64,000 nt of DNA from Thaumasiovibrio sp043421945 (GTDB lineage Bacteria > Pseudomonadota > Gammaproteobacteria > Enterobacterales > Vibrionaceae): contig JBHOGO010000001.1 of NCBI GenBank assembly GCA_043421945.1, forward strand, positions 166,955 to 230,954. The letters run 5' to 3'. Both the position numbers and the translations under genes were made by a program. The notes under the pieces are model-generated. The model had not been told where the DNA came from, searched no databases, and was given only the letters and a program-made list of their open reading frames with translations. Positions 53,017 to 62,232 of this stretch are shown here, piece after piece. How positions within the stretch are numbered: the first letter of the stretch is position 1; every line of letters begins with the position of its first letter.

Positions 53017-55113
53017 ATGATGAAAGCGAAAATGCAACAACTCTTCCCTAGCTTGAGAGCTAGCTATTTAGGTATCCCAACTCTATTGTTGGCTATTCTG
53101 GCAATGGTTATTTTGCCTCTGCCGCCATGGTTACTGGATACCTTATTTACGTTCAACATCGTATTAGCCGTTATCGTCCTACTGGTTGCGGTTTCGACCA
53201 AACGGCCACTCGACTTTACTGTCTTCCCGACCATCTTGTTGATTGCGACCTTAATGCGATTAACGCTCAACGTAGCCTCGACGCGTGTTGTATTACTGAA
53301 TGGTCACCTCGGTGGTGATGCGGCTGGTAAGGTTATCCAAGCTTTCGGTGAGGTCGTTGTCGGCGGGAACTACTTCGTCGGTATCGTGGTTTTCATCATT
53401 CTAATGATCATCAACTTTGTGGTTATCACAAAAGGTGGTGAACGGATTTCAGAAGTCTCTGCGCGCTTTACACTTGATGCCCTACCGGGTAAGCAAATGG
53501 CGATCGATGCCGATCTTAACGCTGGCCTTATCGATCAAGCACAAGCAAAGACCCGTCGAGAAGAAGTCGCTCGTGAAGCTGATTTCTATGGCTCAATGGA
53601 TGGTGCGTCAAAGTTTGTTCGTGGTGATGCCATTGCTGGCTTATTGATCTTAGTGATCAACATCCTCGGTGGTATTGCCGTTGGTATGGTTCAGCACGAT
53701 CTCGCTGCTGCTGAAGCCTTCCAGCGTTTTGCGTTACTGACTATCGGTGATGGTTTGGTTGCACAGATCCCATCACTACTCTTAGCGACAGCTGCTGCGA
53801 TCATTGTTACCCGTGTCAACGATAGTGGCGATATCTCTGTCGATGTTCACCGTCAGATGCTAGCTTCCCCACTAACACTTGCGACAGCATCAGGTATCTT
53901 GATCGTCATGGGGTTAGTGCCTGGAATGCCGCATATGGCGTTCTTTAGCTTTGCAGCAATAACAGGGTATGCCGCTTGGCGACAACGTGCTCATCAGCTA
54001 GATCCTGAACCTTTAGAGCAAGCTGAAGCCGTTGCTGAGGCGGTAGCACAAGAGAATACACCGACACTTGGCTGGCAAGATGTTCCGTTAATCAATCCAC
54101 TCACCTTAGAGCTTGGCTATCGACTTGTTAATCTCGTCGACAAGAACCAAGGTGAGCCACTGACCCAGCGTGTTCGTGGTGTGCGTAAGACACTGACCGA
54201 ACAAGTGGGCTTTTTGATTCCTGAAGTCGCGATTCGCGACAATCTAAAGCTCAAACCAACTCAATACACCATCTCACTGCATGGCGAAGTTGTTGGTAGT
54301 GGTGAAATTGACCCTGAACGGCTAATGGCGCTCGCTGTTGGTGAAGTCTACGGGAAGCTTGATGGCGTTCTGGGGCGTGATCCTGCTTATAATCTTGATG
54401 CCGTTTGGATTGAACCACAAAATAAACCTCAAGCGTTAAACCAAGGCTATTCAGTGGTTGATGGCGCAACAGTTGTCGCTACCCACTTGAGTAAAATTGT
54501 CAAAGAGCACCTTTCTGAGCTCTTTAGTCACGATGATGTAGAGCGCTTGATGGAACGCCTAGGGGAGCTTGCTCCTAAGTTAGTAGAAGCATTAACCACG
54601 CAGCTCAACCACCAGCAGCAAATGCGGGTTTATCGTCACCTGCTGCTTGATCAACTGCCGATCAAAGATATTCATTCCATTGCGTCTATCATGCTAGAAA
54701 GTAGTGAGGTCACGAAAGATCCACTGCTGATCGCTTCTGATATACGTTGTGGCTTAAAGAGAACGCTGACCAATGCACTCGTCGGTGAGACGCAGGATTT
54801 CAATGTCTACACACTGAATGACAACCTAGAAAAAATGCTACTCGCCGCACTGAATAAAGCTCAACAAACAGGGCAAACGGCATTGGATAGCTTCCCTGTT
54901 GAACCGAACTTACTCGCCCAACTGCAGCAAAATATGCCTCTGGTTCGTGAGCAACTGAAACAACAAGGATTGAAGCCTATCCTATTAGTAATGCCGCAGC
55001 TTCGACCATTATTAGCACGCTATGCTCGCACATTCTCAAAAGGTCTATCAGTACTTTCCTATAACGAGGTTCCAGAAGACCGTAACATCAATGTCGTGGG
55101 CCACTTAGGTTAA
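53017..55113 (+). CDS. flhA: FlhA (lateral), export gate and docking platform
   Basis: The protein has 698 residues. Eight or so membrane helices in the first 330 residues enclose the conserved cytoplasmic FHIPEP segment (ISEVSARFTLDALPGKQMAIDADLNAGLID). A large carboxy-terminal docking domain for chaperone-substrate pairs follows. It starts 66 bp after flhB, and the first or second ATG (53017 or 53020) can be the start. It is the last lateral gene, followed by a strong terminator. Confidence 0.95.
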   Translation: MMKAKMQQLFPSLRASYLGIPTLLLAILAMVILPLPPWLLDTLFTFNIVLAVIVLLVAVSTKRPLDFTVFPTILLIATLMRLTLNVASTRVVLLNGHLGGDAAGKVIQAFGEVVVGGNYFVGIVVFIILMIINFVVITKGGERISEVSARFTLDALPGKQMAIDADLNAGLIDQAQAKTRREEVAREADFYGSMDGASKFVRGDAIAGLLILVINILGGIAVGMVQHDLAAAEAFQRFALLTIGDGLVAQIPSLLLATAAAIIVTRVNDSGDISVDVHRQMLASPLTLATASGILIVMGLVPGMPHMAFFSFAAITGYAAWRQRAHQLDPEPLEQAEAVAEAVAQENTPTLGWQDVPLINPLTLELGYRLVNLVDKNQGEPLTQRVRGVRKTLTEQVGFLIPEVAIRDNLKLKPTQYTISLHGEVVGSGEIDPERLMALAVGEVYGKLDGVLGRDPAYNLDAVWIEPQNKPQALNQGYSVVDGATVVATHLSKIVKEHLSELFSHDDVERLMERLGELAPKLVEALTTQLNHQQQMRVYRHLLLDQLPIKDIHSIASIMLESSEVTKDPLLIASDIRCGLKRTLTNALVGETQDFNVYTLNDNLEKMLLAALNKAQQTGQTALDSFPVEPNLLAQLQQNMPLVREQLKQQGLKPILLVMPQLRPLLARYARTFSKGLSVLSYNEVPEDRNINVVGHLG

Positions 55114-55140
55114 GTGCTCAGAACGACAAATTAAACACAT

Positions 55141-55171
55141 AAAAAAACCCAGCCAATAAGCTGGGTTTTTT
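55141..55171. terminator. Bidirectional terminator between flhA and ssb
   Basis: A hairpin with arms AAAAACCCAGC and GCTGGGTTTTT, 6-nt loop, and A/T tracts on both sides. It can stop the flhA transcript rightward and the ssb transcript leftward. Confidence 0.9.
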
Positions 55172-55242
55172 AATCTAAGCTTTTAGCGATAATGGTATGA
55201 ACCGTCGCTATCACCTCATATTGTCTTCTTCAAAGACAGGAT

Positions 55243-55821
55243 TTAGAACGGAATATCGTCGTCAAAATCTACAGGTGGCTCATTGTATTGCTGCTGTGGC
55301 TGCGGTGCAGACTGTGGCGCCGCTTGTGGTGCAGATTGCTGTTGAGGGGCAAAACCTTGATTCTGCTGTGGTGCAGACTGTTGGTTCATTTGCTGCTGCG
55401 GTTGCTGAGGCTGACCCCATCCACCTTGCTGCTGTTGACCACCCATAGGTGCGCCCTGACCGCCGCCTTGACGACCACCTAGCATTTGCATCACGCCATT
55501 GAAACCTTGAACAACGATTTCAGTGGTGTAACGTTCTTGACCATTTTGGTCTTGCCATTTACGCGTTTGAAGCTGACCTTCAATGTAAACTTGTGAGCCT
55601 TTACGAAGGTACTCACCTGCTACTTCAGCTAACTTACCGAACAGAGCAACACGGTGCCACTCTGTTTTTTCGCGCTGCTCGCCAGTGTTTTTGTCACGCC
55701 ATGACTCAGAAGTTGCGACAGTAATGTTCGCAACAGCACCACCACTTGGCATGTAGCGAATTTCTGGATCGTTACCTAGGTTACCTACTAGGATAACTTT
55801 ATTAATACCACGACTGGCCAT
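55243..55821 (-). CDS. ssb: Single-stranded DNA-binding protein
   Basis: The protein has 192 residues. The OB fold is complete (MASRGINKVILVGNLGNDPEIRYMPSGGAVANITVATSESWRDKNTGEQREKTEWHRVALFGKLAEVAGEYLRKGSQVYIEGQLQTRKWQD). A long Gln/Pro/Gly-rich linker (about 115-180) precedes the acidic tip DFDDDIPF, which recruits repair proteins. It coats single-stranded DNA during replication, recombination and repair. It is divergent from uvrA with a shared LexA site. Confidence 0.97.
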   Translation of the reverse strand: MASRGINKVILVGNLGNDPEIRYMPSGGAVANITVATSESWRDKNTGEQREKTEWHRVALFGKLAEVAGEYLRKGSQVYIEGQLQTRKWQDQNGQERYTTEIVVQGFNGVMQMLGGRQGGGQGAPMGGQQQQGGWGQPQQPQQQMNQQSAPQQNQGFAPQQQSAPQAAPQSAPQPQQQYNEPPVDFDDDIPF

Positions 55822-55977
55822 AGTAAGCTCCGGTTGTTGTCACAGCCCAAAAGGCTGCCATACTCAATTCAATAATCGCTCAGTGTAACACGTCTACGGT
55901 TTGAGCTCCTAGTGCTCTAAACGTGTTATTGACCGTAATTTATGCACTCTGTTGAAAGTACAACGGAATCATTTTAA

Positions 55978-55993
55978 CTGTTTTTATATACAG
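55978..55993. promoter_or_regulatory. LexA (SOS) box between ssb and uvrA
   Basis: CTGTTTTTATATACAG matches the LexA consensus CTGT-N8-ACAG perfectly. It lies 68 bp before the uvrA start and 157 bp before the ssb start, the arrangement also known in E. coli, so DNA damage should induce uvrA and possibly ssb. Confidence 0.88.
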
Positions 55994-56060
55994 TTCAAAC
56001 TTTCCTGTGGTTATTGCCTATGCAATAATGCCTTTTCCTAAAACGATAGAAAGCTCAATA

Positions 56061-58883
56061 ATGGATATGATAGACGTACGTGGCGCTCGCACCCACAACT
56101 TAAAGAACATCAACTTATCGATTCCTCGTGACAAACTCATTGTCATTACTGGTCTATCAGGCTCGGGGAAGTCATCATTAGCTTTTGATACCCTCTATGC
56201 TGAAGGGCAGCGGCGCTATGTTGAATCTCTCTCCGCTTATGCTCGACAGTTTCTATCGCTGATGGAAAAGCCAGATGTTGATCATATCGAGGGGCTTTCT
56301 CCTGCTATCTCTATCGAGCAAAAATCAACCTCTCATAACCCACGTTCGACAGTAGGTACTATCACCGAAGTCTATGACTATCTGCGTCTACTGTATGCGC
56401 GCGTGGGTGAGCCCCGTTGCCCAACTCATGATGTTCCCTTAGCGGCACAAACCGTCAGCCAAATGGTTGATAAGGTGCTAAGCCTACCCGAAGGGACAAA
56501 GCTCATGTTGCTTGCACCTATCGTTAAGGAGCGTAAAGGGGAGCATGTCAAAACCTTTGAGAACCTGGCAGCCCAAGGATTTATACGTGCCAGAGTCGAT
56601 GGGGATGTCTGCGATCTGACCGATCCTCCAACCCTTGAACTTCACAAAAAGCATACTATTGAGGTTGTTGTCGATCGCTTTAAGGTGCGTGATGACCTTC
56701 AATTACGATTAGCAGAGTCCTTTGAAACAGCTCTCGAGCTTACCGGTGGCTCTGCGGTGATCACTGGCATGGATGAAGCCTTTGAAGAAGAGCTTCTTTT
56801 TTCCGCCAACTTCGCCTGCTCATACTGCGGCTACAGCATGCAAGAGCTAGAACCAAGGCTGTTCTCATTTAATAACCCTGCTGGTGCTTGTCCAACTTGT
56901 GATGGTTTAGGGGTACAACAATATTTCGATGCTAAACGTGTTGTTCAAGACGAGGAACTCAGTTTAGCTGGCGGTGCCATACGCGGCTGGGATCAGCGTA
57001 ATTTCTACTACTTCCAGATGCTAAAATCGCTGGCAGAACATTACGATTTTGATATCAATGCTCCTTTCAAATCCCTGAGTGGACCAATGAAGAAAGTGGT
57101 CTTGTCTGGATCCGGTCGCACAGAGATCGATTTTAAATACATTAATGATCGCGGTGATATTACCCTTCGTCGCCATTCCTTTGAAGGCATTCTAAATAAT
57201 ATGGAGCGCCGCTATCGCGATACAGAGTCAAACTCCGTTCGTGAAGACCTCTCAAAGTTCATTTCAACCAAGTCATGTAACAGCTGTTCAGGTACACGTT
57301 TACGTGAAGAAGCACGGCATGTTTTCATTGAAAATACTCGCCTCCCTGATATCTGTGAAATGAGTATTCGAGGTGCACTCACCTTCTTTGATGAACTCGA
57401 GTTAAAAGGTCAACGTGCACAGATAGCCGAGAAAATACTAAAAGAGATTCGAGATCGACTTCATTTCCTCGTTAACGTTGGCTTGAACTACCTGAATTTG
57501 TCTCGTGGCGCAGATACGCTATCAGGTGGCGAAGCACAGCGAATTCGATTGGCCAGCCAGATTGGTGCAGGGCTTGTTGGGGTCATGTATGTACTTGATG
57601 AGCCATCAATCGGCCTCCACCAACGCGATAATGAACGACTGCTACAAACCCTTGTTCACCTACGTGATCTGGGAAATACCGTGCTCGTTGTAGAGCATGA
57701 TGAAGATGCGATTCGTGCAGCAGACCATATTATTGATATCGGCCCAGGGGCGGGTGTCCATGGTGGTCAAGTGATTGCCGAAGGTACTTATGAGGAGGTA
57801 ATAAAATCAGAAGAGTCTCTAACAGCACAGTACCTCAATGGGAAAAAGAAAATTGCCGTTCCTGCTGAACGCGTCCCTTTTGATAAAGAGAAAGTCATTT
57901 CGTTAAAAGGGGCAAGTGGCAACAACCTTAATAACGTTAGTGTAGAGATTCCCGTTGGCTTATTAACGTGTGTAACCGGTGTGTCTGGTTCCGGTAAATC
58001 CACTCTCATTAACGATACTTTTTATAAAATTGCACATCAGCAACTTAATGGGGCTACCACCGGTGAGCCAGCCCCATACAAAACCATTGAGCATTTAGAA
58101 CACTGTGACAAAGTCATTGATATTGACCAAAGCCCTATAGGTCGAACTCCTCGCTCTAATCCTGCGACCTATACCGGTATTTTCACGCCTATCCGTGAAC
58201 TATTTTCAGGAACACAAGAAGCACGATCACGTGGTTACAAGCCGGGTCGATTTAGCTTTAATGTCAAAGGTGGTCGCTGTGAGGCGTGTCAGGGGGACGG
58301 TGTCATCAAGGTCGAAATGCATTTTTTACCTGACGTTTATGTGCCCTGTGATGCTTGTAAAGGAAAGCGCTATAATCGTGAAACGTTGGAAATCAAATAC
58401 AAAGGAAAATCGATCCATGAAGTCCTTGAGATGACAGTGGAAGATGCCCGCCAATTTTTTGAACCAGTTCCAGCAATCGCTAGAAAGCTACAAACTCTCA
58501 TGGATGTTGGGCTATCGTATATCCGCCTAGGGCAAGCAGCTACAACTCTTTCTGGTGGTGAAGCTCAGCGTGTTAAGCTAGCCAAAGAACTATCAAAACG
58601 AGATACTGGCAAAACCCTGTATATTCTGGATGAGCCAACGACAGGTTTGCATTTTCACGATATCCAGCAGTTACTGCTAGTGCTGCACCGCTTACGTGAT
58701 CATGGCAATACCATCGTTGTGATTGAACATAATCTTGATGTCGTGAAAACGGCTGACTGGATTATAGATCTAGGTCCAGAAGGTGGCAGTGGAGGCGGTA
58801 AAATCGTAGCAGTTGGCACACCAGAACATGTTGCCACGATCAAAGGGTCTCACACTGCTCGTTTTCTTAAACCCATGTTGTAA
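56061..58883 (+). CDS. uvrA: UvrA, excinuclease ABC subunit A
   Basis: The protein has 940 residues from ATG 56061 (MDMIDVRGARTHNLKNINL), the same length as E. coli UvrA. A start at 56007 would add 18 residues with no homology. Two ABC ATPase halves each have Walker A (GLSGSGKS near 31, GVSGSGKST near 640) and LSGGEAQR signatures. Zinc motifs are CSYCGY/CPTC and CEAC/CDAC. UvrA2 with UvrB scans DNA for bulky lesions in nucleotide excision repair. SOS control is expected from the box upstream. pglL follows after 11 bp. Confidence 0.98.
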   Translation: MDMIDVRGARTHNLKNINLSIPRDKLIVITGLSGSGKSSLAFDTLYAEGQRRYVESLSAYARQFLSLMEKPDVDHIEGLSPAISIEQKSTSHNPRSTVGTITEVYDYLRLLYARVGEPRCPTHDVPLAAQTVSQMVDKVLSLPEGTKLMLLAPIVKERKGEHVKTFENLAAQGFIRARVDGDVCDLTDPPTLELHKKHTIEVVVDRFKVRDDLQLRLAESFETALELTGGSAVITGMDEAFEEELLFSANFACSYCGYSMQELEPRLFSFNNPAGACPTCDGLGVQQYFDAKRVVQDEELSLAGGAIRGWDQRNFYYFQMLKSLAEHYDFDINAPFKSLSGPMKKVVLSGSGRTEIDFKYINDRGDITLRRHSFEGILNNMERRYRDTESNSVREDLSKFISTKSCNSCSGTRLREEARHVFIENTRLPDICEMSIRGALTFFDELELKGQRAQIAEKILKEIRDRLHFLVNVGLNYLNLSRGADTLSGGEAQRIRLASQIGAGLVGVMYVLDEPSIGLHQRDNERLLQTLVHLRDLGNTVLVVEHDEDAIRAADHIIDIGPGAGVHGGQVIAEGTYEEVIKSEESLTAQYLNGKKKIAVPAERVPFDKEKVISLKGASGNNLNNVSVEIPVGLLTCVTGVSGSGKSTLINDTFYKIAHQQLNGATTGEPAPYKTIEHLEHCDKVIDIDQSPIGRTPRSNPATYTGIFTPIRELFSGTQEARSRGYKPGRFSFNVKGGRCEACQGDGVIKVEMHFLPDVYVPCDACKGKRYNRETLEIKYKGKSIHEVLEMTVEDARQFFEPVPAIARKLQTLMDVGLSYIRLGQAATTLSGGEAQRVKLAKELSKRDTGKTLYILDEPTTGLHFHDIQQLLLVLHRLRDHGNTIVVIEHNLDVVKTADWIIDLGPEGGSGGGKIVAVGTPEHVATIKGSHTARFLKPML

Positions 58884-58894
58884 AGGTAAAAAGA

Positions 58895-60655
58895 GTGCTT
58901 CAAACACAAGGAACGCGTTTAGAAACAGGTAATCAGGTCAGAAAGCCACTCACGCAGTGGTTTTTAGGATCAATCGGAGTGATGTATCTGATTGCCATGC
59001 ATATTTTCATGCACAACCCTGGCGGTTCAGGGTTATCTCTCCCATTTAATCAAGCACTTTGGATTCCCTTTAGCTTTGCTATTGGCTCTGGGTTACTGGA
59101 GATTTGTCGCCAAGGTTATTGGCGTTACTCAAAACTCACCATCATTTTGTTGGGTAGCTGTGTGCTAATGACGATACCAATAGCTTACCCACAGTCGATT
59201 GTGCATCTCGCCATTCCACGTCTCACTGCACTTTGGGCTGCTTGGTTACTTTTTGTTTCGTTACAACAGTTCTCTTTTCATCAAAAGCAAAGACAACGAC
59301 TACTATGGTTTATTCTAATTGGAGTATTAATAGAGGCTATTTTCGGCTGGGTTCAATTTCTGCTTCTTGAGCCGGGTAACCCAATTGGGTATAACACCAT
59401 ACGAAACCGCCCATATGGTATTTTTCAGCAACCGAATGTGATGGCTAGCTTCATGGCGACAGGTATTGCTCTTTCAGCCTATATGTTAGCAAGAGAGCCC
59501 ATGTATCGAGGGAAGTGGAACTGGAAGCACTTTTTTATACTCGTTATTCCTGCGTTAACGATTCCTATAATTGTCGCAATCGACTCACGAACAGGTAAGC
59601 TAAGTGCATTATTAAGTATTGTTTTAATATTGCCATTTTTACTTAAATACGCCTCTAAGAAGCAGTGTCGACTTTGGTGCTTAATGTTGATTTTGGGTAG
59701 TGCTATCGCATGGAATTGGACTCAAACATACGACTGGCAGCCTAAAGAGTTATCATTCACTATCGAAGGTGAAAGAAACGGTTTCTACCCTCAAGTATTG
59801 TACTTGTTCACGAAACACCCCTTACTTGGTGTCGGGTATAGCAACTTTGAGTCAAGTTACGTCCAATCCGCAGCCCAACAGTATTCATCTGGCGTATCTA
59901 ATTTTCTGCCGATGAGAGGGCTGGATCACCCTCACAATGAGCTGCTCTATTGGGCTACAGAGGGAGGGATACTTCCTCTTATCGGGTTATTGATTGCTGC
60001 TAGTGCTGTATTTTTATCCGTGATGAAAGCTAAAAAAGGAACGCGAATAGCCATTATCGCCCTCTTTTTACCAATTACATTACATAGCCAACTAGAGTAT
60101 CCTTTTTATCATTCTCTTATTCACTTCATCACATTCATTATTTTTATTTTTTGGACTGACCAGCTAACAGCTAAATATAAAAAAATCGAACTTTCAAAAA
60201 CCTTAGTGCTTCGCATCAGTGCACTATTCTTACCTGCGTTTGCTACGGTATTTATCGTTACTGGATTGCACTCAGGCCATTGGCTAAATAAATTTGAGCG
60301 CACTCACCCTAGAGAGCCAGAATATCTCATGAATGTATCAAATCCACTGATTTGGCAGTCTCGTTTTGACTGGAACCTCTTTACCACCGAGTTAGAGTTC
60401 GGTGTAGCAACTAATGACGAAGATATGGTAAAAAGTTACCTCTCTTGGGCTCATCAGCACGCTACAGTGTCCCCAAGGCCCTCGTTATATCAAAATATGG
60501 CGATTGCCTATGCCTCACTGGATGATGAAACCAAAAGCAAACAGATATTAGAAGAAGCTGCTTTTTTATTCCCAAATCATGATTTTTCCACACCAAGTTA
60601 CCGGCCTAAAACATCTCGCTCATCAGGCTCAGCAGTGATATCTGAAGCACAATAA
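58895..60655 (+). CDS. pglL: PglL-type O-oligosaccharyltransferase
   Basis: The protein has 586 residues from a GTG at 58895 with AAAGG 8 nt upstream. About 11-12 membrane helices surround the Wzy_C region. The catalytic-type periplasmic loop includes GVGYSNFESSYVQ and the conserved His in LDHPHNELLYWATEGG (near residue 350). A carboxy-terminal TPR-like periplasmic tail (about 475-560) fits the PglL/VC0393 family. These enzymes move lipid-linked oligosaccharide onto Ser/Thr of exported proteins. Substrates cannot be told from sequence. Pilins or flagellins are possible. Confidence 0.85.
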   Translation: MLQTQGTRLETGNQVRKPLTQWFLGSIGVMYLIAMHIFMHNPGGSGLSLPFNQALWIPFSFAIGSGLLEICRQGYWRYSKLTIILLGSCVLMTIPIAYPQSIVHLAIPRLTALWAAWLLFVSLQQFSFHQKQRQRLLWFILIGVLIEAIFGWVQFLLLEPGNPIGYNTIRNRPYGIFQQPNVMASFMATGIALSAYMLAREPMYRGKWNWKHFFILVIPALTIPIIVAIDSRTGKLSALLSIVLILPFLLKYASKKQCRLWCLMLILGSAIAWNWTQTYDWQPKELSFTIEGERNGFYPQVLYLFTKHPLLGVGYSNFESSYVQSAAQQYSSGVSNFLPMRGLDHPHNELLYWATEGGILPLIGLLIAASAVFLSVMKAKKGTRIAIIALFLPITLHSQLEYPFYHSLIHFITFIIFIFWTDQLTAKYKKIELSKTLVLRISALFLPAFATVFIVTGLHSGHWLNKFERTHPREPEYLMNVSNPLIWQSRFDWNLFTTELEFGVATNDEDMVKSYLSWAHQHATVSPRPSLYQNMAIAYASLDDETKSKQILEEAAFLFPNHDFSTPSYRPKTSRSSGSAVISEAQ

Positions 60656-60657
60656 GC

Positions 60658-60690
60658 TTAACCGCAACGGGTCATTCTCGTTGCGGTTAA
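60658..60690. terminator. Hairpin between pglL and the aminotransferase gene
   Basis: A perfect 12-bp stem (TTAACCGCAACG with CGTTGCGGTTAA) and a 9-nt loop lie between the convergent genes. No T tract follows on either strand, so it may end transcription weakly or protect mRNA 3' ends. Confidence 0.55.
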
Positions 60691-60713
60691 ATGAACAGAA
60701 GTATGATAAAGCG

Positions 60714-61832
60714 TTAAAGGACATCTTGCAGCGCTTTTAAGCACAAGGCTACGTTCTCTTTTCGAGCGCCATATCCCATCAACCCAATCCGCCATGCTTT
60801 ACCAGACAATGCGCCTAAGCCAGCGCCTATTTCTAAGTTGTATTCATCGAGTAGTGTCGCTCTAACCTTCGCATCATCAACACCATCAGGGATATAAACG
60901 GCATTGAGCTGTGGTAGCCTTGAAGCTTTATCAACAACAAAGCTAATACCTAATTCTTCTAATCCTGCGCGCAATTGACTGTGTAAGTCACGATGCCTTG
61001 CCCACGCTGCCTCAAGTCCCTCTCGTTGTAAAATGACTAACGATTCATGCAATGCATAGAGACTATTAACAGGCGCTGTGTGATGATAGCTACGCTTTCC
61101 TTCCCCGCTCCAATAGCCAAGCACTAAACTTTGATCCAAAAACCAGCTCTGTACAGGAGACTGACGAGCTTGAATTTTTGCAATCGCCTTATCTGAAAAG
61201 GTCAAAGGCGATAAACCTGGAGGGCAAGAGAGACACTTCTGGCTCCCTGAATAAACCGCATCTAACCCCCAATCATCCACGTATAATGGAACGCCACCCA
61301 ATGAGGTTACTGCGTCAACAATAGATAGACATTGATGCTTTTTTGCAAGTCTAGCGATGGCTTCTGCATCACTGAGCGCCCCCGTTGAAGTTTCTGCGTG
61401 CACAAAAGCGACCGCAATAGCATCAGGGTGGGCATTGAGTGCCTCTTCTACTTTGCTGACACTAACAGGACTCCCCCATTCATCATCCACAACAATCGCC
61501 TCACCGCCACAGCGAATAACATTCTCACGCATTCGTTCACCAAAGACCCCGTTACGGCAAACAACGACCTTATCGCCTGGTTCAACAATATTAACAAAGC
61601 AAGCTTCCATACCTGCACTACCTGGTGCAGATAAAGCGATAGTAAACTCATTATTGGTCTGAAAAGCATATTGGAGTAGCTGCTTTAACTCATCCATCAT
61701 CCCTATAAATAATGGGTCAAGATGGCCAATTGTAGGTTTACTCATTGCCTGTAAAACCGTTGGATAAATATCAGAAGGGCCGGGTCCCATAAGTGAACGC
61801 TGAGGGGGAGTAAAACTTGATATAGTAGTCAT
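60714..61832 (-). CDS. Class V aminotransferase (alanine-glyoxylate / serine-pyruvate type)
   Basis: The protein has 372 residues from ATG 61830-61832 with GGAA just upstream. An ATG at 61847 is possible but lacks a ribosome site. MGPGPSDIYPTVLQAMSKPTIGHLDPLF, the cofactor-binding Lys in SGSQKCLSCPPG (near residue 199) and SYHHTAPVNSLYALHESL are typical of fold-type I PLP enzymes of the AGXT group. It transfers an amino group between alanine or serine and an oxo-acid. Exact substrates are unknown. It is divergent from lysC and next to pglL, as in V. cholerae. Confidence 0.88.
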   Translation of the reverse strand: MTTISSFTPPQRSLMGPGPSDIYPTVLQAMSKPTIGHLDPLFIGMMDELKQLLQYAFQTNNEFTIALSAPGSAGMEACFVNIVEPGDKVVVCRNGVFGERMRENVIRCGGEAIVVDDEWGSPVSVSKVEEALNAHPDAIAVAFVHAETSTGALSDAEAIARLAKKHQCLSIVDAVTSLGGVPLYVDDWGLDAVYSGSQKCLSCPPGLSPLTFSDKAIAKIQARQSPVQSWFLDQSLVLGYWSGEGKRSYHHTAPVNSLYALHESLVILQREGLEAAWARHRDLHSQLRAGLEELGISFVVDKASRLPQLNAVYIPDGVDDAKVRATLLDEYNLEIGAGLGALSGKAWRIGLMGYGARKENVALCLKALQDVL

Positions 61833-61933
61833 TATTTCCAAGCTCATGTTATTGAATTATTGTGTAATTTTAGCCTAGATAAAAATTAATAAAGAACTTA
61901 AGAAGAGTATCTACAATAAAAGGGATTTTATTA

Positions 61934-61981
61934 TTGACAAGATCACAAAAAGACCTTAATTATAGAGGTTCTTTTGTGATC
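61934..61981 (+). promoter_or_regulatory. Promoter of lysC with an inverted repeat around the -10 box
   Basis: TTGACA (61934-61939) and TAATTA (61957-61962) are 17 bp apart, facing the riboswitch. Arms GATCACAAAAAGACCT (61941-61956) and AGGTTCTTTTGTGATC (61966-61981) are inverted copies (14 of 16 bases match) with the -10 hexamer between them. This looks like an operator as well as a promoter. Transcription would start near 61970. Confidence 0.6.
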
Positions 61982-61996
61982 TATAACAACAAAAGA

Positions 61997-62160
61997 CAGA
62001 AGAGGTGCATTGATCAGGTAGTACTTTCGTGGAGCCCCAGCTCCAAAATGAATGTGCGAGGGGGTTGAATGCCGAGATAGCTTTGCTCTGGGAGGTAAAG
62101 GTATCGGCTTTAAAGGTTGAATCCTTTGGGCTGTCACTAATTTGTAGTGGAGAGCTTCTG
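61997..62160 (+). ncRNA. Lysine riboswitch (L box)
   Basis: The conserved landmarks are in order: CAGAAGAGGTGC at the 5' side (61997-62008), GTACTTTCGTGGAGCCCC..., the junction segment GTTGAATGCCGAG, GGTATCGGC, TGAATCCTTTGGGCTGTCACT and the closing AGTGGAGAGCTTCTG (ending 62160), which pairs with the 5' CAGAAG to form P1. It senses lysine and controls the adjacent aspartokinase gene. Confidence 0.9.
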
Positions 62161-62165
62161 GAAAA

Positions 62166-62230
62166 GTAATCAACGCTACTTCTCCAATTTTGCATCTCCA
62201 GTGTTTAAACATCACAACAGGGAGAAGCAG
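62166..62230 (+). promoter_or_regulatory. Expression platform: predicted sequestering arm for the lysC ribosome site
   Basis: CTACTTCTCC (62176-62185) can pair with GGAGAAGCAG (62221-62230), which holds the lysC Shine-Dalgarno, at 9 of 10 positions. AAGTA (62165-62169) can instead pair with TACTT (62177-62181). This suggests switching at translation. No transcription terminator with a T tract is seen before lysC. Confidence 0.55.
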
Positions 62231-62232
62231 TT

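Noticed and set aside
56007..56060. An earlier uvrA start
   Set aside because: The 18 extra residues have no counterpart in UvrA, and the later ATG gives the standard 940-residue length.
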